From NCBI GenBank assembly GCA_937883885.1, contig CAKZXL010000273.1, forward strand, positions 1 to 7,085: a stretch of 7,085 nt of DNA, in the 5' to 3' direction. Each line of letters begins with the position of its first letter. Within the stretch, counting starts at the first letter, position 1. Below are positions 1 through 6,103 of this stretch, in pieces. Both the position numbers and the translations under genes were made by a program. The notes beneath the pieces are model-generated. The model was not told the origin of the DNA. It did not search any database and saw only the letters and a list, made by a program, of their open reading frames with translations. The DNA comes from an uncultured Aquincola sp. GTDB lineage: Bacteria; Pseudomonadota; Gammaproteobacteria; Burkholderiales; Burkholderiaceae.

Positions 1-493
1 GCTTGAGTGTCTCGCGCACCGTGCGAAAGGCGATGTCGTCCCAGGGGATCTCGTCCTCGCGGAAGAGGCGCGCCTCGATGCTCTCGGGCCCGGGGTTGAA
101 CACGGTGTCGGTCAGCGGCGCCAGGTAGTACATGTGCACCTGGCCCACGCGCATCACGTTCATCAGGCTGAAGAGCGGGCCCATCTGGATGTGCGCGCCG
201 GCCTCTTCATCCGTCTCGCGCGCGGCGCCCTGGGCGGTGGTTTCGCCCAGCTCCATGAAGCCGGCCGGCAACGTCCAGAAGCCGTAGCGCGGCTCGATGT
301 TGCGCTTGCACAGCAGCACCTGGTCTTGCCAGTAGGGCACGGTGCCCACCACGTTCAGCGGATTTTCGTAGTGCACCGTGCCGCAGGCCGGGCACACCGC
401 GCGCGGGCGCGTGTCGTCGGCCGGAACGATGTAGTTCACCGCGGTGCCGCAGACGCGGCAGTGCTTGATCTTGTCGCGCTCGGTCAGCAGCAT
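1..493 (-). CDS. Zinc-ribbon NUDIX hydrolase, C-terminus cut by window edge
   Basis: The first 164 codons are visible, reading leftwards from an ATG at 493-491; the reading frame is still open at base 2, so the C-terminus is missing. The N-terminus carries a four-cysteine zinc ribbon (C12-x2-C15 and C34-x2-C37). It is followed by the NUDIX fold with a full NUDIX box at residues 78-100 (G78, E84, R92-E93, E96-E97, G99), the metal-binding and catalytic signature of enzymes that hydrolyse nucleoside diphosphates linked to another group. A short N-terminal ribbon joined directly to a NUDIX domain is typical of a common proteobacterial family, usually annotated only as NUDIX hydrolase; it is shorter than NudC and the substrate cannot be read from sequence. 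Perhaps 20 or so residues are missing if it has the family's usual size (inference). No strong ribosome binding site is seen before the ATG, so the start is probable rather than certain. It is divergent from the gene at 566. Confidence 0.9.
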   Translation of the reverse strand, partial: MLLTERDKIKHCRVCGTAVNYIVPADDTRPRAVCPACGTVHYENPLNVVGTVPYWQDQVLLCKRNIEPRYGFWTLPAGFMELGETTAQGAARETDEEAGAHIQMGPLFSLMNVMRVGQVHMYYLAPLTDTVFNPGPESIEARLFREDEIPWDDIAFRTVRETLK

Positions 494-565
494 GGCGGCG
501 GAGTTTAGCCGTGGCAGGTGGCATCATCGGTGGCTTCCCCTTGGCAGCAACTCAGCAAGGACACC
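494..565. promoter_or_regulatory. Divergent intergenic region, NUDIX gene / FAA-hydrolase operon
   Basis: These 72 bases separate two genes pointing away from each other, so at least one promoter for each direction is expected here or in the neighbouring 5' coding ends. I see no convincing -35/-10 pair on either strand. The only recognisable signal is the ribosome binding site of the rightward gene. The call rests on gene arrangement, not on a motif. Confidence 0.4.
557..561 (+). promoter_or_regulatory. Ribosome binding site fixing the FAA-hydrolase start
   Basis: AAGGA lies four bases before the ATG at 566. The reading frame is also open from an ATG at 518, which would add 16 residues, but that upstream start has no comparable site and the added residues do not resemble the family's N-terminus. 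The start at 566 is therefore preferred. Confidence 0.65.
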
Positions 566-1258
566 ATGGATTTTGTTGTGCAAGCCCCGGCCATTCCGGC
601 CGTGCCCGTGGCCGGTGGCGGCCTGTTCCCCGTTCACCGCATCTATTGCGTCGGCCGCAACTACGCCGAACACGCGCAGGAAATGGGCTTCACCGGCCGC
701 GAGCCGCCCTTTTTCTTCATGAAGCCCGCCGACGCCGTGGTGCCCGTGGCCGAGGGCGAAACCGGCCCGGTGGACTACCCCACGCTCACCAGCAACCTGC
801 ACCATGAGGTGGAGCTGGTGGTGGCCATCGGCATCGGCGGTCGCGACATCGCCGCCGCCGACGCACTGCGCCACATCTACGGCTACGCCGTGGGCCTGGA
901 CATGACCCGGCGCGACCTGCAGAACGAGATGAAGAAGCAGGGCCGCCCCTGGAGCATCGGCAAGGGCTTCGAGCAGTCGGCGCCCATCGGGCCCATCCAC
1001 CCCATCGCCCGCACCGGCGAGTTGCTCAAGGGCGCCATCACGCTGAAGGTCAATGGCGACGTGCGCCAGAAGGGCGACCTGACTGAGCTCATCTGGAGCG
1101 TGGCCGAGACCATCGAGACGCTGTCCAAGGCCTGGACGCTGCAGCCCGGCGACCTGATCTTCACCGGCACCCCGGCGGGCGTGAGCGCCGTGGTGCGTGG
1201 CGACGTGCTGGAAGGCACTGTGGAAGGCCTGGGCACGCTGCGCATCCAGCTCCGATGA
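566..1258 (+). CDS. Fumarylacetoacetate hydrolase-family protein (fumarylpyruvate hydrolase-like)
   Basis: This 230-residue protein is a short-form FAH-fold enzyme that would cleave the C-C bond of an acylpyruvate-type substrate. The family metal site is visible as E81, E83 and D112, with the conserved lysine K133 and a His-Glu pair, H36 and E39. The spacings E-D 31, D-K 21 and H-E 3 match those I recall for FAHD1-type acylpyruvate hydrolases. A late FTGTPAGV motif (199-206) closes the active site. The length and N-terminus (VGRNYAEHAQEMG, 29-41) resemble NagK, the fumarylpyruvate hydrolase of the gentisate pathway, more than the roughly 420-residue tyrosine-pathway FAH. The next gene encodes the isomerase that would produce its substrate, and the two overlap by ATGA at 1255-1258, which supports a shared pathway. 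Whether fumarylpyruvate, fumarylacetoacetate or another acylpyruvate is the true substrate cannot be decided; oxaloacetate decarboxylation is also known in this fold. Confidence 0.92.
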   Translation: MDFVVQAPAIPAVPVAGGGLFPVHRIYCVGRNYAEHAQEMGFTGREPPFFFMKPADAVVPVAEGETGPVDYPTLTSNLHHEVELVVAIGIGGRDIAAADALRHIYGYAVGLDMTRRDLQNEMKKQGRPWSIGKGFEQSAPIGPIHPIARTGELLKGAITLKVNGDVRQKGDLTELIWSVAETIETLSKAWTLQPGDLIFTGTPAGVSAVVRGDVLEGTVEGLGTLRIQLR

Positions 1259-1905
1259 CGGCCGACCTCGCGCTGTACAGCTACTTCCGTTCTTCGGCGT
1301 CGTACCGGGTGCGCATCGCGCTGGGCCTCAAGGGCCTGGCCTACGACTACCGCCCGGTGCACCTGGTCAAGAACGAGCAGCAGGGCGAGGCCTATGCGGC
1401 GGTGACGCCCTCGCGCCTGGTGCCGGCGCTGCGCGACGGTGAGGTCACGCTCACGCAGTCGCTGGCCATCATCGAGTACCTGGACGAGACCCACCCCGAG
1501 CCGCCGCTGCTGCCGCTTGATGCGGCCGGCCGCGCCCGGGTGCGGGCGCTGGCGCTGGACGTGGCCTGCGAGATCCATCCGATCAACAACCTGAAGGTGC
1601 TGCGCTTTCTCACGCAGGACCTGAAGCTGTCGGAGGACGACAAGCTGCGCTGGATCCGCCACTGGGTGGAAACCGGCCTGCAGACGGTGGAGCAGCAGCT
1701 GGCCGGCCACCCGCAGACCGGCCGCTTCTGCCATGGCGATGCGCCCACGCTGGCCGACTGCACCCTGGTGCCGCAGATCTTCAATGCCCAGCGTTTCGGC
1801 TGCCGGCTGGACCATGTGCCGACGGTGATGCGGGTGGTGGACCACTGCCTGCAGCTGCCGGCCTTCCAGCAGGCGCAACCGGGCCAGTGCCCGGACGCCG
1901 AATGA
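1255..1905 (+). CDS. maiA: Maleylacetoacetate/maleylpyruvate isomerase (zeta-class glutathione transferase)
   Basis: This 216-residue cytosolic enzyme would use glutathione to isomerise a cis double bond, turning maleylacetoacetate (homogentisate route) or maleylpyruvate (gentisate route) into its fumaryl form. The N-terminal thioredoxin-like domain (about 5-82) holds the active-site motif SSASYRVRIAL at 13-23, the cis-proline V56-P57, and the glutathione-binding Q68-S69. The helical domain follows, with the family segment HPINN at 108-112. Position 15 is alanine where animal GSTZ has cysteine (SSCS). As far as I recall, that cysteine varies among bacterial homologues and does not by itself argue against activity. 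The ATG overlaps the previous stop (ATGA), so translation is probably coupled to the upstream hydrolase, whose substrate this enzyme would supply. The symbol maiA is the conventional one; nagL would fit if the pathway is gentisate. Sequence alone does not separate the two. Confidence 0.9.
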   Translation: MTADLALYSYFRSSASYRVRIALGLKGLAYDYRPVHLVKNEQQGEAYAAVTPSRLVPALRDGEVTLTQSLAIIEYLDETHPEPPLLPLDAAGRARVRALALDVACEIHPINNLKVLRFLTQDLKLSEDDKLRWIRHWVETGLQTVEQQLAGHPQTGRFCHGDAPTLADCTLVPQIFNAQRFGCRLDHVPTVMRVVDHCLQLPAFQQAQPGQCPDAE

Positions 1906-2663
1906 TCGCCACCGGCCTGACGCCCGACTGGGCTGCCCCACCCGGCGTCGGCGCGTGGATGAGCACCCGCGCCGGCGGTGTGAGCGCCGCGCCTTGGGCC
2001 GGACTGAACCTGGGCATCGCGGTGGGCGACGAGCCGGCCGCCGTGGCCGAGAACCGCCGCCGCTTTGCGCAGGCCATCGGCGCCGCGCCGGTGTGGCTGC
2101 GCCAGGTGCACGGCCGCACGGTGGCGCGGCTGACCGCAGCCGATGCCGGGCGCGCCGAGCCCATCGAGGCCGACGCCGCCATCACCACCGAGCGCGGCAT
2201 CGGCTGCACCGTGCAGGTGGCCGACTGCCTGCCGGTGCTGTTCTCCGCGCCCGAGGGCCGTGCGGTGGGCGCCGCCCATGCCGGCTGGCGCGGCCTGGCC
2301 GGCGGCGTGCTGGACGCCACCGTGGCCGCGCTGTGCGAAGCCGCCGGCTGCGCGCCGGCCGAGCTGCAGGCCTGGCTGGGCCCGTGCATCGGGCCGCAAC
2401 AGTTTGAGGTAGGCGAAGAAGTGGTGCTGGCCTTCGGCGGCTCACCGGCCGGGGACGGCCGTTTCACCCCGCGCGCGCGGACCGACGGCGCCATGCGCTG
2501 GCTGGCCGACCTGCCGGCGCTGGCCCGCGACCGGCTGCATCAGTGTGGCGTCACCGCTACAACGGGCGCTGCCTGGTGCACCGTCGAAGACCCCTCAAGG
2601 TTCTTTTCGTACCGGCGCGACGGCGTCACCGGACGCTTGGCTGCCGCCGTCTGGCGGCGCTGA
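1902..2663 (+). CDS. pgeF: Peptidoglycan editing factor PgeF (YfiH, laccase-domain family)
   Basis: This 253-residue protein belongs to the YfiH/DUF152 family. Members are reported to keep L-serine out of the second position of the peptidoglycan stem peptide; the fold has also been described as a polyphenol oxidase and as a purine nucleoside phosphorylase or adenosine deaminase. The metal-site residues are present as H70 (QVHGRTV), C109 (VADCLP) and H126 (AAHAGWRG), with spacing close to E. coli YfiH. Also visible are GPCIGP at 160-165 and the C-terminal family signature DPSRFFSYRRDGVTGR (230-245). The ATG at 1902 overlaps the previous stop as ATGA, so it is preferred to a GTG at 1887 that would add five residues. 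In many proteobacteria pgeF follows rluD; here it is the third gene of a ring-cleavage operon and no rluD is visible. Its last 22 codons and stop are antisense to the end of the gene on the other strand. Confidence 0.93.
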   Translation: MIATGLTPDWAAPPGVGAWMSTRAGGVSAAPWAGLNLGIAVGDEPAAVAENRRRFAQAIGAAPVWLRQVHGRTVARLTAADAGRAEPIEADAAITTERGIGCTVQVADCLPVLFSAPEGRAVGAAHAGWRGLAGGVLDATVAALCEAAGCAPAELQAWLGPCIGPQQFEVGEEVVLAFGGSPAGDGRFTPRARTDGAMRWLADLPALARDRLHQCGVTATTGAAWCTVEDPSRFFSYRRDGVTGRLAAAVWRR

Positions 2664-2912
2664 AGGCGTTGTCGCAGCGGCCCCTGTAGCCGCACCGGCG
2701 GCCATCGCCGCCCGGTCCGCTTCCGCCTCCCGCGCGAGGCGGGCACGCCTGCGCATGGGCGTTCCCAGCAGGTACATGACGATGCTCAAAGGCAGCAGCC
2801 CATAAAGCCCGAAAGTCACGAGTGCGCCCAGCACCGTGCCCTGGCTGCTGGTGGCCTCGGCCACCGACATCATCAGCACCACATACATCCAGGCGATGGC
2901 AACGAGGTACAT
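2595..2912 (-). CDS. Small two-helix membrane protein of unknown function, divergent from phaC
   Basis: I do not recognise a named family. The 105-residue product has two hydrophobic segments, at about residues 2-18 (with M9, M14 and M15) and 27-49 (ending in a Pro-Leu-Ser stretch). A basic stop-transfer cluster R54-R55-R56-A-R58 follows, then a low-complexity tail rich in Ala, Thr, Gly and Pro. By the positive-inside rule the tail should be cytoplasmic, giving an N-in/C-in hairpin (inference). The hydrophobic part does not overlap any other gene, and its two-helix pattern supports a real protein; I recall similar small proteins near phaC in other Burkholderiales but cannot verify this. The ribosome binding site is weak (AGG about 10 bases before ATG). 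The last 22 residues and the stop read antisense to pgeF, codon-aligned, so the tail sequence is constrained by the other gene. A role in storage metabolism is possible only by position. Confidence 0.75.
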   Translation of the reverse strand: MYLVAIAWMYVVLMMSVAEATSSQGTVLGALVTFGLYGLLPLSIVMYLLGTPMRRRARLAREAEADRAAMAAGAATGAAATTPSAPPDGGSQASGDAVAPVRKEP

Positions 2913-2930
2913 CGTACGTAAACCTGCGTA

Positions 2931-2945
2931 TTTCAGTAAGTGAAA
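2931..2945. repeat. Inverted repeat TTTCA-N5-TGAAA upstream of phaC
   Basis: There are perfect 5-base arms at 2931-2935 and 2941-2945 around GTAAG. It lies 18 bases before the start of the leftward membrane protein gene and 142 bases before phaC. It could be an operator half-site pair or chance; arms this short are common. Confidence 0.35.
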
Positions 2946-2958
2946 AGTAAGCTCATCA

Positions 2959-2970
2959 TGCAGAATTGCA
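2959..2970. repeat. TGCA-N4-TGCA inverted repeat, possible regulator site
   Basis: TGCA occurs at 2959-2962 and 2967-2970, so the 12-base unit is a dyad with a 4-base centre. PhaR regulators of PHB genes are reported to bind TGC-rich dyads, which makes this a candidate operator for the divergent genes. That link is inference: the match is short, and phaR itself is not in the window. Confidence 0.3.
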
Positions 2971-2989
2971 AGGGTTCAGGAAGGGTGCG

Positions 2990-3002
2990 ATCCGTCACGG
3001 AT
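2990..3002. repeat. Inverted repeat ATCCG-N3-CGGAT upstream of phaC
   Basis: There are perfect 5-base arms at 2990-2994 and 2998-3002 around TCA. It sits 85 bases before the phaC start and would fall at or near the transcript's 5' end if a promoter lies in the AT-richer stretch upstream. The function is unknown; it may be a binding site, a weak leader hairpin, or chance. Confidence 0.3.
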
Positions 3003-3075
3003 GCACTTTTCCAGACCCCACAATCAAGCGATGGCAGTCGCTTCCCGACGGGTGGTGTCGTCGGGCGACCTCAAC

Positions 3076-3080
3076 GGAGA
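3076..3080 (+). promoter_or_regulatory. Ribosome binding site fixing the phaC start
   Basis: GGAGA lies seven bases before the ATG at 3088. The frame is open upstream to 3001 with other ATGs at 3001 and 3031, but these lack a binding site, and the sequence from 3088 (MAKPTPT) looks like a PHA synthase N-terminus. Confidence 0.75.
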
Positions 3081-3087
3081 CAAGACG

Positions 3088-4791
3088 ATGGCAAAGCCTA
3101 CCCCGACCCTGCCGCAGCCCGCGGAAGGCGTGCAGGCCTTCGGGCACGCCCTGGGTGAAATCTGGAAGTCGATGTCGGGCCTGAAGCTGCCCGCCGACAG
3201 CATGAGCCAGCTGCAGAGCAGCTACCTGCAGCAGGCCACGGCCCTGTGGAACGACACGCTCACGCGCATGAGCCAGCCGCAGGCCGAAGCCGCCGCGCCG
3301 GCGCTGCGCGACCGCCGCTTTGCCAGCAGCGAGTGGGCCAACAATCCCGCAGCCGCCTACATGGCGCAGACCTACCTGCTCAACGCCCGCACGCTGATGG
3401 AAATGGCCGAAGCGGTGCAGGGCGATGCCAAGACCATGGCGCGCTTGCGCTTTGCGGTGCAGCAGTGGATCGATGCGGCCAGCCCCAGCAACTGCCTCTC
3501 GCTCAACCCCGATGCGCTGCGCAAGGCGGTGGATTCGCAGGGCGAAAGCATCGCCACCGGCCTGCGCCAGCTGTGGAACGACGTGCAGCAAGGCCATGTG
3601 TCGCAGACCGATGAAAGCGCGTTCGAGGTGGGCCGCAACGTGGCCACCAGCGAAGGCGCGGTGGTGTTCGAGAACGAGCTGTTCCAGCTGCTCGAATACA
3701 AGCCGCTGACGGCCAAGGTGTACGAGCGGCCGATGCTGTTCGTGCCGCCCTGCATCAACAAGTTCTACATCCTCGACCTGCAGCCCGAAAACTCGCTGAT
3801 CCGCTACTCGGTCGAGCAGGGCCACCGCACCTTCGTGATGAGCTGGCGCAACCCCGATGCGTCGCTGGCGGACAAGACCTGGGACGACTACATCGAAGAC
3901 GGCGCCATCGCCGCCATCCGCGCGGTGCAGGCCATCACCGGCGCCGACGCCTTCGACATGCTGGGCTTTTGCGTGGGCGGCACCATCCTCAGCACCGCGC
4001 TGGCCGTGCTGGCCGCGCGCGGCGAGCAGGCTGCCAGCAGCCTGACGCTGCTGACCACGCTGCTCGATTTCAGCGACACCGGCGTGCTCGACCTCTTCGT
4101 CGACGAAGCCGCGGTGGCGCTGCGCGAGCTCACGCTCGGCCCGGCCGCGCCCACCGGCCCGCAGCTGCTCAAGGGCCAGGAACTGGCCACCACCTTCAGC
4201 TTCCTGCGGCCGAATGACCTGGTGTGGAACTACGTCGTCGGCAACTACCTGAAGGGCGAGGCGCCGCCCCCCTTCGACCTGCTGTACTGGAACAGCGACT
4301 CCACCAACCTGCCCGGCCCGATGTACTGCTGGTACCTGCGCCACACCTACCTGCAAAACGAGCTGAAGGTACCCGGCAAGCTCACGGTGTGCGGCGAGCA
4401 GGTCGACCTGGGCGCCATCGAGGCGCCGGTCTACGTCTACGGCTCGCGCGAGGACCACATCGTGCCCTGGACCTCGGCCTTCCAGAGCCTGAATCTGCTG
4501 CAGGGCCCGTCGCGCTTCGTGCTCGGCGCATCGGGCCACATTGCCGGCGTCATCAACCCGCCGGCCAAGAAAAAGCGCAGCCACTGGATCGGCAGTACGG
4601 ATCCGGTGCCCGCCAGTGCTGACGACTGGTTCGCCGCCGCCACGGAACACCCGGGCAGCTGGTGGACCGACTGGGCCGCCTGGCTGGCCCCGCACGCTGG
4701 CAGGCAAGTTGCAGCACCGAAGTCGTACGGCAGCCGCACCCACAAGGTCATCGAAGCTGCGCCCGGCCGCTACGTCAAGCAAAAGGCCTGA
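3088..4791 (+). CDS. phaC: Class I poly(3-hydroxyalkanoate) synthase
   Basis: This 567-residue protein polymerises (R)-3-hydroxybutyryl-CoA, with release of CoA, into PHB on the granule surface. The N-terminal domain (about 1-180) is followed by the alpha/beta-hydrolase core with the lipase-box-like GFCVGG at 293-298. Catalytic C295, D456 (GSREDH, 452-457) and H484 (SGHIAG, 482-487) have spacings of 161 and 28, the same as C319-D480-H508 in the C. necator enzyme. Other conserved points align at the same offset: F396, W401, S482 and A486, equivalent to F420, W425, S506 and A510, a set that suggests short-chain monomer preference (inference). The protein is about 22 residues shorter than the C. 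necator synthase, all at the variable N-terminus. The ending [10 protein letters not shown] is typical of class I. It is the first gene of the operon, 51 bases before phaA; no phaE or second synthase subunit is present, excluding classes III and IV. Confidence 0.97.
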   Translation: MAKPTPTLPQPAEGVQAFGHALGEIWKSMSGLKLPADSMSQLQSSYLQQATALWNDTLTRMSQPQAEAAAPALRDRRFASSEWANNPAAAYMAQTYLLNARTLMEMAEAVQGDAKTMARLRFAVQQWIDAASPSNCLSLNPDALRKAVDSQGESIATGLRQLWNDVQQGHVSQTDESAFEVGRNVATSEGAVVFENELFQLLEYKPLTAKVYERPMLFVPPCINKFYILDLQPENSLIRYSVEQGHRTFVMSWRNPDASLADKTWDDYIEDGAIAAIRAVQAITGADAFDMLGFCVGGTILSTALAVLAARGEQAASSLTLLTTLLDFSDTGVLDLFVDEAAVALRELTLGPAAPTGPQLLKGQELATTFSFLRPNDLVWNYVVGNYLKGEAPPPFDLLYWNSDSTNLPGPMYCWYLRHTYLQNELKVPGKLTVCGEQVDLGAIEAPVYVYGSREDHIVPWTSAFQSLNLLQGPSRFVLGASGHIAGVINPPAKKKRSHWIGSTDPVPASADDWFAAATEHPGSWWTDWAAWLAPHAGRQVAAPKSYGSRTHKVIEAAPGRYVKQKA

Positions 4792-4842
4792 CGGCGCACG
4801 GCACCCCATCCCATCCATCCCGGTCCACAGAGGAGACATTCC

Positions 4843-6021
4843 ATGACCGACATCGTCATCGTCGCCGCCGCCCGAACTGCCGTGGGCAAGTTCGGCGGTT
4901 CGCTGTCCAAGATCGCCGCGCCCGAGCTGGGCGCCACCGTGATCGCCGCCCTGCTCGAGCGTGCCAAGCTCAGCGGCGACCAGATCAATGAAGTGATCCT
5001 GGGCCAGGTGCTCACCGCCGGCTCGGGCCAGAACCCGGCCCGCCAGAGCGTGATCAAGGGCGGCCTGCCGCAGAGCGTGCCGGCCCTCACCATCAACGCC
5101 GTGTGCGGCTCGGGCCTGAAGGCCGTGATGCTGGGCGCGCAGGCCATTCGCGACGGTGATTCCGAGATCATCATCGCCGGCGGGCAGGAGAACATGAGCG
5201 CCTCGCCGCATGTGCTGATGGGCTCGCGCGACGGCCAGCGCATGGGCGACTGGAAGATGGTCGACACCATGATCAACGACGGCCTGTTCGATGTGTACAA
5301 CAAGTACCACATGGGCATCACCGCCGAGAACGTGGCCAAGAAGTACGACATCAGCCGCGACAAGCAGGACGCCTTCGCGCTGGCCTCGCAGCAAAAGGCC
5401 GTGGCCGCCCAGGAAGCCGGCAAGTTCAAGGACGAGATCGTGCCGGTCAGCATCCCGCAGAAGAAGGGCGACCCGGTGCTGTTCGACACCGACGAGTTCA
5501 TCAACAAGAAGACCACCGCCGAAGCGCTGGCCGGCCTGCGCCCCGCCTTCGACAAGGCCGGCACCGTGACCGCCGGCAATGCCTCGGGCATCAACGACGG
5601 CGCCGCCGGCGTGGTGCTGATGACCGCCAAGAAGGCCGAGCAGCTGGGCCTGACCCCGCTGGCCCGCCTGGCCAGCTATGCCACCGTGGCACTCGACCCG
5701 GCCATCATGGGCATGGGCCCGGTGCCCGCCTCGCAGAAGGCGCTGCAGCGCGCCGGCTGGAAGGCCCAGGACCTGGACCTGCTGGAAATCAACGAAGCCT
5801 TCGCCGCCCAGGCCTGCGCGGTGAACAACGAGATGGGCTGGGACCTGAGCAAGGTCAACGTCAACGGTGGCGCCATCGCCATCGGCCACCCCATCGGTGC
5901 GTCGGGCTGCCGCATCCTGGTGACGCTGCTGCACGAGATGCAGCGCCGCAATGCCAAGAAGGGCATCGCTTCGCTGTGCATCGGCGGCGGCATGGGCGTG
6001 GCGCTGACCGTCGAGCGCTGA
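4843..6021 (+). CDS. phaA: Acetyl-CoA acetyltransferase (beta-ketothiolase)
   Basis: This 392-residue biosynthetic thiolase condenses two acetyl-CoA into acetoacetyl-CoA, the first step of PHB synthesis. The nucleophile is C88 in NAVCGSG (86-92). The second-half motifs follow: NEAFAAQ, the GHPIGASG loop with H349, and CIGGGMG with the acid/base C379. C88, H349 and C379 are at exactly the positions described for PhaA of C. necator, and the length is within one residue of it. A strong AGGAG site at 4831-4835, seven bases before the ATG, fixes the start. The 51-base gap after phaC holds no terminator, so the genes are cotranscribed. The position between phaC and phaB argues for the biosynthetic rather than the degradative thiolase, and the length agrees. 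Confidence 0.97.
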   Translation: MTDIVIVAAARTAVGKFGGSLSKIAAPELGATVIAALLERAKLSGDQINEVILGQVLTAGSGQNPARQSVIKGGLPQSVPALTINAVCGSGLKAVMLGAQAIRDGDSEIIIAGGQENMSASPHVLMGSRDGQRMGDWKMVDTMINDGLFDVYNKYHMGITAENVAKKYDISRDKQDAFALASQQKAVAAQEAGKFKDEIVPVSIPQKKGDPVLFDTDEFINKKTTAEALAGLRPAFDKAGTVTAGNASGINDGAAGVVLMTAKKAEQLGLTPLARLASYATVALDPAIMGMGPVPASQKALQRAGWKAQDLDLLEINEAFAAQACAVNNEMGWDLSKVNVNGGAIAIGHPIGASGCRILVTLLHEMQRRNAKKGIASLCIGGGMGVALTVER

Positions 6022-6032
6022 AACACGGGTAA

Positions 6033-6053
6033 GCCCGGGAATGTCACCCGGGC
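6033..6053 (+). repeat. GC-rich hairpin in the phaA-phaB gap
   Basis: A perfect 7-base stem, GCCCGGG (6033-6039) with CCCGGGC (6047-6053), encloses the 7-base loop AATGTCA, starting 12 bases after the phaA stop. A shorter hairpin using CGGG at 6026-6029 and CCCG at 6034-6037 competes for the left arm. No T-run follows, so it is not a typical intrinsic terminator. It may instead stabilise or mark a processing point in the phaCAB mRNA (inference). Confidence 0.6.
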
Positions 6054-6071
6054 GACAACAGACATAGTGAC

Positions 6072-6088
6072 GCATCGACAGCCGATGC
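6072..6088 (+). repeat. Hairpin just upstream of the phaB ribosome binding site
   Basis: A perfect 6-base stem, GCATCG (6072-6077) with CGATGC (6083-6088), has a 5-base loop ACAGC. It ends three bases before the AGGAG (6092-6096) of phaB. It leaves the binding site itself unpaired, so it could keep the site exposed or affect how ribosomes load; this is inference from position. Confidence 0.5.
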
Positions 6089-6103
6089 AACAGGAGAAAT
6101 CGA

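Larger units (their letters stand above)
2913..3087. promoter_or_regulatory. Divergent control region of phaCAB and the small membrane protein gene
   Basis: These 175 bases contain the 5' untranslated regions of two divergent genes and are visibly more AT-rich near 2913-2970 than the flanking coding DNA, as promoters usually are. Short inverted repeats occur at 2931-2945, 2959-2970 and 2990-3002. No good sigma-70 promoter is evident: TTGCAA at 2966-2971 is a fair -35, but the sequence 17 bases downstream (GATCCG) is not a -10. The reading frame of phaC is open upstream to 3001, but nothing there resembles the start of a PHA synthase. Confidence 0.5.

Noticed and set aside
883..2494. Several long minus-strand open frames opposite the FAA-hydrolase, isomerase and pgeF genes
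   Set aside because: They have low-complexity Arg/Ala/Pro/Gly content, no family motifs and no ribosome binding sites, while the plus-strand genes have intact catalytic motifs. They are shadows of high-GC coding DNA.
2966..2994. Possible sigma-70 promoter for phaC with TTGCAA as -35
   Set aside because: With 17-base spacing the -10 position reads GATCCG, which does not resemble TATAAT. A second pairing (GTGAAA at 2940-2945 with CAGAAT at 2961-2966) matches only 4 of 6 at each element and has a 15-base spacer.
4804..4822. CCATC-type tandem repetition before phaA
   Set aside because: It is only two to three imperfect units in the short phaC-phaA spacer, with no palindrome; more likely chance low complexity than a functional repeat.
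2995..6090. A 1031-codon open frame on the minus strand, antisense to phaC and phaA
   Set aside because: It is codon-aligned with both sense genes, which share a frame. Its stops would need TTA, CTA or TCA codons in phaC and phaA, and these are nearly absent in such GC-rich genes, so the long open frame is a by-product of codon usage. Its translation is His/Gly/Ala/Arg-rich with no recognisable domain.
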